Assembly: GCF_028435365.1 (NCBI RefSeq)
Contig: NZ_JAGTJJ010000038.1
Coordinates: 1 to 64,000 of the forward strand
DNA length: 64,000 bases
DNA from: Polyangium jinanense
GTDB lineage: Bacteria > Myxococcota > Polyangia > Polyangiales > Polyangiaceae
Direction of reading: 5' to 3'
Shown: piece by piece, positions 27,930 to 35,887 of the stretch
Position numbering within the stretch: position 1 is the stretch's first letter
How the letters are laid out: each line of letters opens with the position of its first letter
Notes under the pieces: generated by a model
What the model was told of the DNA's origin: nothing
Database searches by the model: none
What the model saw: the letters and a program-made list of their open reading frames with translations, nothing else
Made by a program: the position numbers and the translations under genes

Positions 27930-27945
27930 CCCCCGCATGCGGGGG
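27930..27945. promoter_or_regulatory. Perfect 16-bp palindrome CCCCCGCATGCGGGGG
   Basis: Perfect palindrome in the gap before the small lipoprotein gene at 28051; possible operator or second hairpin. Function not shown. Confidence 0.3.
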
Positions 27946-28050
27946 GGTCGAGCGTGGTCATGGCCGCATGGCATTGCGCCTGCTCTGTCACGGACGTGTG
28001 CGTCGTGGGCACAATCGACGATTGGCCCGAGGCAGGAAGGACGAAGATCC

Positions 28051-28467
28051 ATGTACCGATCCACCACTCTCGCCGCCGTTGCGATCACGACCCTCATGGG
28101 GGTCCAAGGCTGCGCCCCTGCAGACGAAGCGGGTGTGGATTCAGCCGAAGGTCCGGAAAACACAATCGAGGTCGAGCAGGCATTCCGCGAGGGTCGTGAA
28201 TCCGCCAGATTCGTCAATGGATACAAGCTACGTTACAAGCACAACTCGTGTCTTTCATCGCACCGCGAGCACCACCTGCTGCATATCGAGCACTATTCGC
28301 TTCATGATTGGGCTGGCGATTACAGCCTCTACGACTCCAAAGCCCTCATGCCGGAAGAAAGCGTCGAATCCTGCGACGAGCATGCACTACGGACCAAGGT
28401 CGTGATTTCTGCCGCTTTCTCACCAAACTGCTACGATTACGAATTTGAATTCTGGGATTGTTCGTAG
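28051..28467 (+). CDS. Small lipoprotein with unusually low GC
   Basis: 138 aa from ATG 28051 behind AGGAAGGA. Lipoprotein signal ends GVQGC (C21). The mature part is rich in His, Tyr and Ser with three further Cys (CLSSHREHHLLHIEHYS region, about 68-85). No domain recognised. Base composition is unlike its neighbours: the line 28201-28260 has 28 of 60 G+C, against about 68% in the gene before it, so recent acquisition is likely. Its His cluster could bind metal (inference only). Confidence 0.7.
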   Translation: MYRSTTLAAVAITTLMGVQGCAPADEAGVDSAEGPENTIEVEQAFREGRESARFVNGYKLRYKHNSCLSSHREHHLLHIEHYSLHDWAGDYSLYDSKALMPEESVESCDEHALRTKVVISAAFSPNCYDYEFEFWDCS

Positions 28468-28516
28468 CGTGAAAATGACAGGGCGTGAGACGCGGTCACC
28501 CTCCGGTGAGCCGCCG

Positions 28517-28544
28517 GGATGGGGGCGGCAGCCCGCCCCCATCC
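28517..28544 (+). terminator. Strong hairpin after the small lipoprotein gene
   Basis: Perfect 12-bp arms GGATGGGGGCGG/CCGCCCCCATCC with a CAGC loop, about 50 bases after the stop. No T-run follows; it may still stop transcription or protect the 3' end. Confidence 0.5.
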
Positions 28545-28604
28545 GTCCCGCCTCTCTCCTTCCTCCAAGCTTGACGCCATCACGAAGTACGTGACAACTG
28601 GGGC

Positions 28605-29954
28605 ATGCTTCCCCGGTTCGTCGCGCTCTCCGCGTTCGTCCCGCTTTTCGGCTGCGCGCAAGGCACCGAGCCGCCCGATTTCACGTCCGGGGCAGGCGCC
28701 TCGCTCGCCGCGAGCAGCTCGTCCTCGTCGTCGTCGTCGTCCGCGAGCAGCAGCTCCGGGACGGGCGGCACGGGCGGCACGGGCGGCGTCGGCGGTATGG
28801 GCGGAAGCGGTGGCGCGGGCGGTAGCGGAGGCATCGGCGGAAGCGGAGGCACGGGCGGAAGCGGTGGCGCCGGCGGAATGGGCGGCGCGGGTGGAATGGG
28901 CGGTTCCGGTGGAATGGGCGGCTCCGGCGGGGGCAATCCCACGGGCACGCTGCTCGTGCTCGCGGGCCCGGACGCAGGGGAAGCCCATTACGATCCGGCT
29001 GCGGGCTGGGGCACGGGCTCGCTCAACCTCCAGTTTTCCGCGGCCGGGCTCGCGCCGAAGCCGGAGGGCGTGGTCGCGGTCTTGCGCCGCCAGAGCGCGA
29101 ATGCAGCCGAGAACAACGAGCTCTTCTGGGCGACGTGGACGAAGGCCGGGGGCTTTGGGGCCGTGCAGAAGGTCGGCAGCTTCGGATTCGCGAAGGACGG
29201 CCCGACCGCGTCGCCGCTCGGCGTGGCCACGCTGATGACGTTCCTCGGCACGGACAACAAGCATTATTTCTCGCAATACGAGGCCGGCGCGTTCAGCCCG
29301 TTCAGCCCGATGCCCGCCGGCATGGCGCAGTTCCAGGCGTTCGGCCCGAGTGCCACGGCGCTCGCGAGGGACGGCGCGGCGGGGGCGTATGCGGTGTACG
29401 CGGGCGATGATGCGCACATCTATTACCTCGCGAAGAGCGGACCCGGGAGCGCGTGGACGCTTTCTGCACAGGCGCCGACCTCGCTCGTCGCGAACTGGCT
29501 CAGGCCGTTTGCGCTCGTCGACGCGGATCAGGATTTGCGTGTTTTCTACGTGCGGCAAGCCGACAATCGGATCTGCACGGTCAAGCTGATCACGCCGCAG
29601 AACTCGTGGACCGCGGAGGAAACCGTAGGCACGGCGACGACGGGGCTTTCGCCGTCGGTGGCTGCGACGGCGGCGGGGGATTTCGTCGTCGCGTATCGAG
29701 GCGTGCTGAACGAGGGGATCTATTTCGTGCGAGGGAAGGACGGGGCGTGGGGCGCGGCCACGACGGTCGAGGTCCCGCAAACGACGTCGTCGACGCCGGT
29801 CGCGCTTCCGGGATTGTCAGGGGCCGAGGCGGAGATCGTGTATGCGACGGGGGGGACGCTGAAGCATGCGCGCGTGAATGGGGCGCAGGCGACGGTGGCG
29901 ACTGTGCCCGGGGTGGCGAATGTGACGAATGTGGCGGCGGCGATCGTGCCTTGA
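28605..29954 (+). CDS. Lipoprotein with Ser/Gly stalk and beta-propeller-like domain
   Basis: 449 aa from ATG 28605. Lipoprotein signal ends PLFGC (C17). A run of Ser (about 36-49) and a GGMGGSGGAGG-type spacer (to about 107) act as a stalk. The remaining 340 residues have repeating beta-strand units with aromatic/Asp patterns (AVYAGDDAHIYYLAKSGPGS, LRVFYVRQADNRICTVKL) as in beta-propeller lectins; I cannot name the family. Likely surface glycan- or ligand-binding. Its TGA directly abuts the stop of the convergent DUF4435 gene (TGATCA). Confidence 0.78.
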   Translation: MLPRFVALSAFVPLFGCAQGTEPPDFTSGAGASLAASSSSSSSSSSASSSSGTGGTGGTGGVGGMGGSGGAGGSGGIGGSGGTGGSGGAGGMGGAGGMGGSGGMGGSGGGNPTGTLLVLAGPDAGEAHYDPAAGWGTGSLNLQFSAAGLAPKPEGVVAVLRRQSANAAENNELFWATWTKAGGFGAVQKVGSFGFAKDGPTASPLGVATLMTFLGTDNKHYFSQYEAGAFSPFSPMPAGMAQFQAFGPSATALARDGAAGAYAVYAGDDAHIYYLAKSGPGSAWTLSAQAPTSLVANWLRPFALVDADQDLRVFYVRQADNRICTVKLITPQNSWTAEETVGTATTGLSPSVAATAAGDFVVAYRGVLNEGIYFVRGKDGAWGAATTVEVPQTTSSTPVALPGLSGAEAEIVYATGGTLKHARVNGAQATVATVPGVANVTNVAAAIVP

Positions 29955-30839
29955 TCAGGCAGGGGTGCCGAGGGCGCGAAGTACGATGAACGGGGGGTGC
30001 TGCGACTCCCAGGCTCGTATGGAAGCGTAGAGCTGTGTCGTCACGAAAAGCCCCTCGTCGTACGCGAGCACCAGCATCCGCTCGACCATCGGCCCGTCGA
30101 ACGCGCCAGCGTCGTTCGTTCCCCATGCCTTACGCAGGGCGAACGCGAGGATCTCGGTCAGGTGATGCCCGCAGCAGACGTGCAAGGGATCATGGCCGTC
30201 GTCGTACAGGGCCGCGAGTCGGGTGAGGAGAACGTCGTTCTTGAGGTCCGGACGCTGCGAGTGATTCGCGACGACCTTGACCATCTCGGCCGGGTCGAGG
30301 AGGAGCGTCTTCTCATCGACGAATTTGCCGAATTTGAGCTCTTCGAACTTGAGATTGAGCCTGTCCTTCCGCGAGAGCCAGAGCATGTAACCGAGATGTT
30401 TTGCGCATCGGAGAAGACATGCGCGAAGGTCACCATACTGCCCACGAAACTTGTCTACCTTCTCCTCGCTCCCAACCTGCAACAGCACTTTCTCGAATGC
30501 AGGCGAGGCGAGAAGCATGGTCTCGAGGTCGTGCGTGTCCGTGAAAATGACGCTGATGGAGGGCGGCTTCCGACCTTCTATGGCATCAAAATCGGCATCG
30601 ATGACGAAGAGGACGCCATCGAAGGATGGAACCTGCAAGCGATGAAACGCGTCGAGCGCCTTGTCGCGGCCATATGCCACGACGATCTTGCACTTGTTCT
30701 TGTCGATGAGCCAGTCGAAGAACCGCTTGTCGCTTACCCCCTCCACGACGAGGAAGGAGCCCGCGTGCTGGGAGCGCTCCATCCGGATCTTGTTGGCGAT
30801 GTGCGCGCCATTGATGGCATCGAGCATCGCGTTTTTCAT
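29955..30839 (-). CDS. ariB: DUF4435 (TOPRIM-like) protein, PARIS AriB-like effector
   Basis: 294 aa. DUF4435 proteins are TOPRIM-like nucleases; the acidic residues expected of that fold are visible: E33 in VVEGVSDKRF and the DxD pair in FVIDADFD (about 78-85). It lies directly after an AAA ATPase gene with a 4-base ATGA overlap, which is the gene pair that defines PARIS defence (AriA ATPase + AriB DUF4435 effector). In characterised PARIS, AriA holds AriB and releases it when a phage anti-restriction protein is sensed; AriB then attacks host tRNA (established for E. coli systems). GC is lower than the flanks (35 of 60 in the line at 30481). Function here rests on gene pairing and domain match, not on a search. 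Confidence 0.68.
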   Translation of the reverse strand: MKNAMLDAINGAHIANKIRMERSQHAGSFLVVEGVSDKRFFDWLIDKNKCKIVVAYGRDKALDAFHRLQVPSFDGVLFVIDADFDAIEGRKPPSISVIFTDTHDLETMLLASPAFEKVLLQVGSEEKVDKFRGQYGDLRACLLRCAKHLGYMLWLSRKDRLNLKFEELKFGKFVDEKTLLLDPAEMVKVVANHSQRPDLKNDVLLTRLAALYDDGHDPLHVCCGHHLTEILAFALRKAWGTNDAGAFDGPMVERMLVLAYDEGLFVTTQLYASIRAWESQHPPFIVLRALGTPA

Positions 30840-32083
30840 TCGGCGGCCTTTGCGGGTAGCTCCGGGCCCTTCAGCTCGACGGTCAGGTCCCAGCGATCAT
30901 CGATGATGGATGGTGAGTGGGTCGCGACGAGCACGTCGTAGCCTCCAAGCTCGACCATTTGCAGAAGATCGCCAAGGAACTGGTTTTGCCAGGCTAAATG
31001 GAGGGAGATCTCGGGCTCGTCGATGAGGACCAGAGAGCCAGGCTTCACATGGAACAGAAGCTCATAAAGCAGGACGACCTCGTGTTGCTCGCCGGAGGAG
31101 AGCCGGTCCGAGGGGACGCTCCGACCGTCGACCAAGGAACGGAAGACGAACCCTTCTCCCCTAGATACGCTCATCCGCTTGTAGACAAAGCGCCTGTTGA
31201 CGGCCTCTGTGAGGAGCTCGATGCGCCACGCGAGGTCCTCGAGCATACCGAGCTTGCTTTCCGTGTCCTCGATGTACACCGTGAGCACATCGCGTTTTGA
31301 TTCTTCGAGCCGTGGGGTTTTCTTGTGCGACTCGCGCTCTGGGTCGAGTACGCCCAGCTGGACGAGCCTTGCTCGCTTGTCATCGAGCCCGCGCAGCCTC
31401 ACCTCGATCTCTTCGATGGGCAACTCCGTTTGCGGAGTCTGCCGGAAGAGACGATCAAGGAATGTGCTATCAAGCTCCTGCGCGCGGCTGGCATACCTCG
31501 CAAGCGTCGCCTCGATTGCCTGCACCAATTCATCCGAATATGTCAAGACGGCGGACCGGTTCCCCAAAAACTGACTGTGACGCGAAACTTCATGAACGAG
31601 CCGGTGGGTCTCGATCATCCGTGGCTGCAATTCTCCGCAACTCGCTGCCAACCAGCCAATCAGCCGCTGTGTGACCGTCGCCTTGATCCCATCCAAGTGA
31701 AAGAGGATCGATGTTATCTGGTCCCTCTGTGAGTCCCACGAAAAAACGGCGGGGTCGTGGAGCGGCGAACCATGGCAAAAGAACACAAGGCCCTTGAGCG
31801 CTTCCAAGAATGGAGACGGCACGTCGCCCTCGGGCTCACGTTTAACGCCGAGGACCATTCCGTTTTCGAATTCGACCGAAAAGCTATCGAAGGGGACCGC
31901 GCCGATGGTCTCCCACTGCCCCCTGAACAACGCATCCAGCATCCGCAGAACGATCGTCTTCCCATACCCATTCGGCCCATGCAGGATCGTGATCCGCTCA
32001 TCCATGTTGAGCGGAATCTCATGGTCGAAGATCCCGAACAGACCCTTCACCTTGATCCGCCGTACCCGCGGGCTGGTCGTCAT
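30836..32083 (-). CDS. ariA: AAA/ABC-type ATPase, PARIS AriA-like
   Basis: 415 aa, RecF/OLD-type ABC ATPase. Walker A GPNGYGKT at 36-43, a central helical/coiled-coil insertion (about 150-290), signature RLSSGEQHEVVLL, Walker B LVLIDEPEISLH and the H-loop ATHSP near the end; all needed for ATP hydrolysis are present. Size and order fit the AAA_15 ATPase of PARIS. Only a weak ribosome binding site precedes ATG 32083, so its start is less certain. GC is about 58% in the line at 31441. The region just upstream (32163-32520) is the 21-bp phased repeat array, so that array sits where its promoter should be. Confidence 0.72.
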   Translation of the reverse strand: MTTSPRVRRIKVKGLFGIFDHEIPLNMDERITILHGPNGYGKTIVLRMLDALFRGQWETIGAVPFDSFSVEFENGMVLGVKREPEGDVPSPFLEALKGLVFFCHGSPLHDPAVFSWDSQRDQITSILFHLDGIKATVTQRLIGWLAASCGELQPRMIETHRLVHEVSRHSQFLGNRSAVLTYSDELVQAIEATLARYASRAQELDSTFLDRLFRQTPQTELPIEEIEVRLRGLDDKRARLVQLGVLDPERESHKKTPRLEESKRDVLTVYIEDTESKLGMLEDLAWRIELLTEAVNRRFVYKRMSVSRGEGFVFRSLVDGRSVPSDRLSSGEQHEVVLLYELLFHVKPGSLVLIDEPEISLHLAWQNQFLGDLLQMVELGGYDVLVATHSPSIIDDRWDLTVELKGPELPAKAAE

Positions 32084-32162
32084 GGTGGACGCCAGCCTAC
32101 CCGGATCATCCCCCCACCGCTACCTTGCGCCGCTTTCGCCTCGCCTCCCCTCCCCCGACCTC

Positions 32163-32526
32163 TACATCGACGCCCCCGACCTCCTTCGAGACGCCCCCTC
32201 GCCGTACATCGACGCCCCGAACCTCCTTCGAGACGCCCCCTCGCCGTACATCGACGCCCCGAACCTCCTTCGAGACGCCCCCTCGCCGTACATCGACGCC
32301 CCGAACCTCCTTCGAGACGCCCCCCTCGCCGTACATCGACGCCCCGAACCTCCTTCGAGACGCCCCTCCGCCGTACATCGACGCCCCGAGCCTCCTTCGA
32401 GACGCCCCTCCGCCGTACATCGACGCCCCGAACCTCCTTCGAGACGCCTCCCAGCCGCTTCGAGACGTTCCCCAGCGTTCCAGAGCACGAATCCGCCCTT
32501 TCCGAGACGTCCTGAAACGTTACCGT
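32163..32526. repeat. 42-bp tandem array (two 21-bp half units), helically phased
   Basis: Seven 42-bp units (32163, 32205, 32247, 32289 [43 bp], 32332, 32374, 32416). Each unit is two 21-bp halves with the octamer GACGCCCC at the same place: tacatc-GACGCCCC-gaacctc and cttcga-GACGCCCC-ctcgccg. The GAC positions run 32169, 32190, 32211, 32232 and so on, exactly 21 apart except for one inserted base, and continue in degenerate form at 32464, 32485 and 32506. No spacers, so not CRISPR. Lies between the ATPase start and a frameshifted gene. All frames stay open through it only because the unit is 14 codons long. Confidence 0.85.
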
Positions 32527-32566
32527 CCCGACCGATCGGCCCACCTCGCCTTCCGTCCACGGAAAT
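32447..32566 (+). repeat. Conserved ~115-bp block, copy 1
   Basis: End of the phased array plus a following block that recurs at 35740-35880 with only scattered differences (shared pieces include CAGCGTTCCAGAGCACGAAT, CGTTACCGTCCCGACCGATC and CGCCTTCCGTCCACGGAAA). In both places it stops shortly before the start codon of a gene, here ATG 32610. Confidence 0.8.
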
Positions 32567-32609
32567 CGTGCCTTCGAGGGTGTTCGGCCAAAGGAGCAGG
32601 TGGTACGCA

Positions 32610-33161
32610 ATGAATTCGCCGATTCGTCTCTGGGTTCGCCCGCTGAGCGCGCTGGGTCTCCCGCCGGGCGTTGAATCAACCCCCCCCGGCAGTTCCACCA
32701 GTATGACAGATTCGCGCGGGAGCTCTCCGACGCGCTCGGGGCCGTTGTCGAGGTCGTGGAGCGGTCACCCGAGGAAGCGACCGAGACAGGGATCGTCTTC
32801 GCGGACCACGATATGAGGCTCGTTACCCACCTGATGGGCCGCGCATCCGAGGGCAGCCCACGGGGGATCCGTCATCGGATGTTCTTGTTGAACGTGTCAC
32901 CGAGCGATGGCCTGGAAATGGACAAAATGGCCCCTCTGGGGGCCGTATCCGCCCATCATCACTTTCGATGGAAATGTCAGCACCCTCGGCTCCCCGGCGA
33001 TATTTACGGGCCAAAATCATTCGCGTCCACCCTGGCAGCGCATTTTCCGACCCATCTGGGACCATACGGACGATTACGTATTCTATCAGTGCGAGCCGCG
33101 CCTCGACCTGCCGATGGCGATCGCACTGTACCTTTCGTTGGTGCTTCCCGCAGGCGTGTAA
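32610..33161 (+). pseudogene. Frameshifted gene, unknown protein
   Basis: ATG 32610 has a good AAGGAG site. The frame runs to about residue 26, then a run of eight C (32680-32687) shifts it; the continuation one frame over reads YDRFARELSDALGAVVEVVE and looks like real protein to about 32930. A second shift back, near a GGGGG run (about 32935), restores the first frame, which ends in IWDHTDDYVFYQCEPRLDLP and TAA 33161. Adding one C and removing one G would give one protein of about 184 aa. Either a decayed gene, a phase-variable gene or two homopolymer errors. No family recognised. It follows the conserved 115-bp block. Confidence 0.55.
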
Positions 33162-33434
33162 CCTCGCGCTCTCGGGCAGCGCGTCGCTGCTGCCGCCCTC
33201 CGGGGGCGGATCGTCAACCGAATCGCGTTCTTCACGGCCCCACGCGGCTGCGTCGGAAGCATCGCCCGTGCCGCTGGCGCGCCCCCCGCGTGCTTTGGTG
33301 TGAGGGGCCTGCTCTGCCTGCGTGGTCACTCGACCTCCCACCCCATCTCATCCTTTTTTTTTCTTTCCTATTCCTTCACGGCCCGGTCCTCGCATGTCAC
33401 TGCTCCGCACTCGATGTCTGGGGGGACACCTGGC
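33162..33434. other. Intergenic region with a T-run
   Basis: About 270 bases between the frameshifted gene and the response regulator. It contains nine consecutive T and T-rich sequence (about 33354-33371) without an obvious preceding hairpin. No gene seen. Confidence 0.4.
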
Positions 33435-34220
33435 ATGGGAAGGATGCATTCGCGCGTGACGCTCGAGAGTTTGTGCACGGAGGAGAGGCTCTCCCTCACC
33501 GGGACGTGGTCCGACCCGGTGGGCAAGGCGCTGGTGATGACGAGCCTCGGCGAGGCGGGGGCGCGCGGAGCCACGAGCCCACCCCCGGGAGGAGCGGAGG
33601 CGGCCACCGTCTTCTTGGTGCACCGGGACCCCTCCTGGCGCGGGACCGCTGCCGCGCGGCTCCGGGAGGCGGGGCACGCCGTGCAGGTGTTCGCGTCGTC
33701 GCTCGCCTTCCTGGAGGCGGCGCGCGCGGCGGGGGTGGGCTGTATGGTGATCGACGCCCAGCTCCCCGATCCGAACGGCCTGAAGGTGAAGGCCCTTCTG
33801 CGCGAGAGCGGGTGCGAGCTGCCCGTGGTCTTCACCAGCGGCGATGGAGACGTGCGTTTGGCCGTGGAGGCGATGAAGGCGGGCGCCGTGGACTTCCTCC
33901 CCGAGCCGGTCGACGAGGAGGCGCTGCTCGCCGCCGTGGAACACGCCCTTGCCCGCAACGCGGCGGCACGGGCGGCGCGGGCCCAGGTGGAGGCACTCGC
34001 CGCCCGGCTCGCGACGCTCTCGCTGCGCCAGCGCGAGGTGTGCGAACGGGTGGCGCGGGGGATGCTGAACAAGCAGATCGCGGCGGATCTCGCGATCTCC
34101 GCGTCGGCCGTGCGGCTCTACCGGGCGGAGGGGATGGAGAAGCTCGAGGTCGCGTCGGCCGCCGAGCTCGCGAGCCTGTTCACCAGGCTCGATCGAGGCA
34201 CGGCGGCAGGCGGGGGGTAG
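33435..34220 (+). CDS. FixJ/LuxR-type response regulator
   Basis: 261 aa if started at ATG 33435 (GGGGGGA upstream); ATG 33537 is an alternative that removes an unstructured start. Receiver domain: acceptor Asp in CMVIDAQLPDPNG, Thr/Ser region VVFTSGDGD, and a Pro after the expected Lys site (FLPEPVDEE), where the usual K of the receiver is replaced by E. The C-terminal LuxR-type HTH reads LSLRQREVCERVARGMLNKQ with NKQIAADL. No cognate histidine kinase is adjacent, so it is an orphan in this window. The Lys-to-Glu change may alter phosphorylation (inference). Confidence 0.85.
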   Translation: MGRMHSRVTLESLCTEERLSLTGTWSDPVGKALVMTSLGEAGARGATSPPPGGAEAATVFLVHRDPSWRGTAAARLREAGHAVQVFASSLAFLEAARAAGVGCMVIDAQLPDPNGLKVKALLRESGCELPVVFTSGDGDVRLAVEAMKAGAVDFLPEPVDEEALLAAVEHALARNAAARAARAQVEALAARLATLSLRQREVCERVARGMLNKQIAADLAISASAVRLYRAEGMEKLEVASAAELASLFTRLDRGTAAGGG

Positions 34221-34248
34221 GCGCGCCTGGAGCGTAGGAGATGGAGGC

Positions 34249-35376
34249 TCAGTTGCAGGTGGTGTTCTGGGCCGCCGCGAAGTTCGCGATCTCGGCCCTG
34301 CACGTCGCGACCTCCGCCGCGGTGATGGAGAAATTCATGACGGGGAAGGCACCCCCGCTGCAGTTGCCGGCGAATTGGTCGCTCACCTGCATCACCTGCA
34401 CACCGCAGTAGCTGAAGGACTCCCCGTCCACAGAGTCCGTTCCGGCCATGAGCTCCACGACCGACGTGCCCTGATCGGAGACGGCCCAGGAGTTGTTGCC
34501 CGAAGTATGGCAGGGGGCGGGGAAGGAGTAATTCGTGCACCGCCCATCGTTCACGATCGTCCCGGCCAGCGCGGCCTGCCAGGCCGGGTTCGCGGCGCAG
34601 GGGCAGGCGGGGCCGCACGGCCCGCCACAGGTGAGCGTGCCGCCGCAGCCGTCGGGGATGGTGCCGCAGGTCGCTCCCTGCGCGGCGCAGGTGGTGGGGA
34701 CGCAGGCGGGCGTCTCGCAGTTCGGCCCCGTGAACTCCGCGGGGCATGTGCAGGTGTAGGGCTCCGCGGGGTTGCAGGTGCCGCCGTTCTGGCACGGATT
34801 GCCGCTGCCGGTGCAGGTACCGGCGCCGCAGCTATCCGTGACGGTGCAGCCGTTGCCGTCGTCGCAGGCCGTGCCGTCGGCGGCGACGGGGTTCGAGCAG
34901 GCCCCGGTGGCCGGGTCGCAGGTGCCGGCGACGTGACACGCGTCGGAGGCGGTGCAGGTCACGCCGGCGCAGAGGTCGACGCACGTACCGTTCTGGCAGG
35001 TGAGCCCGTCGCAACACGGCAGGGTGGCGTCGCAGGGCGCGGTCGCCGGCAGGCAGCCGCCGCCCTGGCAGGTCGGGTCGCCCACGGCGATGTAGTCGTT
35101 GGCGTGGATGGCGTGACCGTTGATGCAGCCCTGCTCGCTGGTCTTGATGATGGTGTAGGGGTGGTTCGCCGAGCCCGTGTAGTGGCAGATCTGGTTCTTG
35201 CCGTTGACGTCGAAGAACGAGCACTGCGCGTCGGTGAGGTGCTCTTCCGCCGCGCCGAGGTGCTCGGCGTCCTGCGTGTCCGTGCTGGAGCACGCGCCGC
35301 CGAGGAACGCAAAGCTGCTCAGGCCGAGGACGGTGACCATCGCACGGAGAGGACGAAGGGAGGTGAAATGCGTCAT
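34249..35376 (-). CDS. Cysteine-rich lipoprotein with EGF-like repeat
   Basis: 375 aa, ATG 35376 with AGGAGAAG upstream. Lipoprotein signal ends FLGGAC (C29). Contains many Cys in short repeats (CDGLTCQNGTCVDLC and similar) and one clear EGF-like unit, CQNGGTCNPAEPYTCTCPAE plus FTGPNC (about 193-220). The last 100 residues form a separate domain with four Cys. Extracellular, probably binding or adhesive; function unknown. Confidence 0.82.
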   Translation of the reverse strand: MTHFTSLRPLRAMVTVLGLSSFAFLGGACSSTDTQDAEHLGAAEEHLTDAQCSFFDVNGKNQICHYTGSANHPYTIIKTSEQGCINGHAIHANDYIAVGDPTCQGGGCLPATAPCDATLPCCDGLTCQNGTCVDLCAGVTCTASDACHVAGTCDPATGACSNPVAADGTACDDGNGCTVTDSCGAGTCTGSGNPCQNGGTCNPAEPYTCTCPAEFTGPNCETPACVPTTCAAQGATCGTIPDGCGGTLTCGGPCGPACPCAANPAWQAALAGTIVNDGRCTNYSFPAPCHTSGNNSWAVSDQGTSVVELMAGTDSVDGESFSYCGVQVMQVSDQFAGNCSGGAFPVMNFSITAAEVATCRAEIANFAAAQNTTCN

Positions 35377-35699
35377 GACTCTTCTCCTTCATGGGCGGGG
35401 CGCGTGGTGGATGTCCACGGGTCGCCCGCAGGCGAGGCACCCTAAGCAGGCAGGTCCAAAGGTCGCGACCTGGATCTTGATCCAGCTATCGGAAGGGCAG
35501 GCTCTTGCGGTAACATGAAGGGTTTTGCGGTGCGCCACGCCGCCTCCCGACGAGGTCGACATCTGCGGTCTCTCGTCCTCATCTGCGGTGTCGGGTCCTC
35601 ACCTCGACGGGAATGTCGGTTTCCGTCTCCCCCGTCGCAGCCTCGGTGCATGGAACGTCGAATGGAACGCGCAGCGGCCCCCTTGCCTCGCCGCCCGTC

Positions 35700-35880
35700 C
35701 CTTCTGCCTTGACGCGCCCCCCAGCCGTTTCGAGACGCCTCCCAGCCGTTTCGAGACGCCCCCCTCCCGCTTCGAGACACTCCCCAGCGTTCCAGAGCAC
35801 GAATCCGCCCCTTTCCGAGACGTCCTGGAGCGTTACCGTCCCGACCGATCATTCCACCTCGCCTTCCGTCCACGGAAAGG
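35700..35880 (+). repeat. Phased repeats and conserved ~115-bp block, copy 2
   Basis: Shorter version of the 32-kb array: GAC motifs at 35711, 35734, 35755, 35776, (35797) and 35819, i.e. mostly 21 bases apart, with units such as CCAGCCGTTTCGAGACGCCT. They run into the same ~115-bp block as at 32447-32566, which ends 8 bases before ATG 35888. The rest of the gap 35377-35700 shows no gene that I would support. Confidence 0.8.
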
Positions 35881-35887
35881 AACCATC

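Noticed and set aside
32163..32526. Possible CRISPR array
   Set aside because: Units are directly joined, with no variable spacers, and no cas genes are nearby.
32080..32679. Minus-strand open frame with repeats of GVSKEVRGVDVRR, ending in an ATGA overlap with the ATPase gene
   Set aside because: Open only because the unit is a multiple of 3; the 43-bp unit switches its frame and the product is highly basic. Kept as repeat DNA, though the overlap is curious.
35442..35873. Minus-strand open frame over the second array
   Set aside because: Made of repeat DNA; no ribosome site or recognisable protein.
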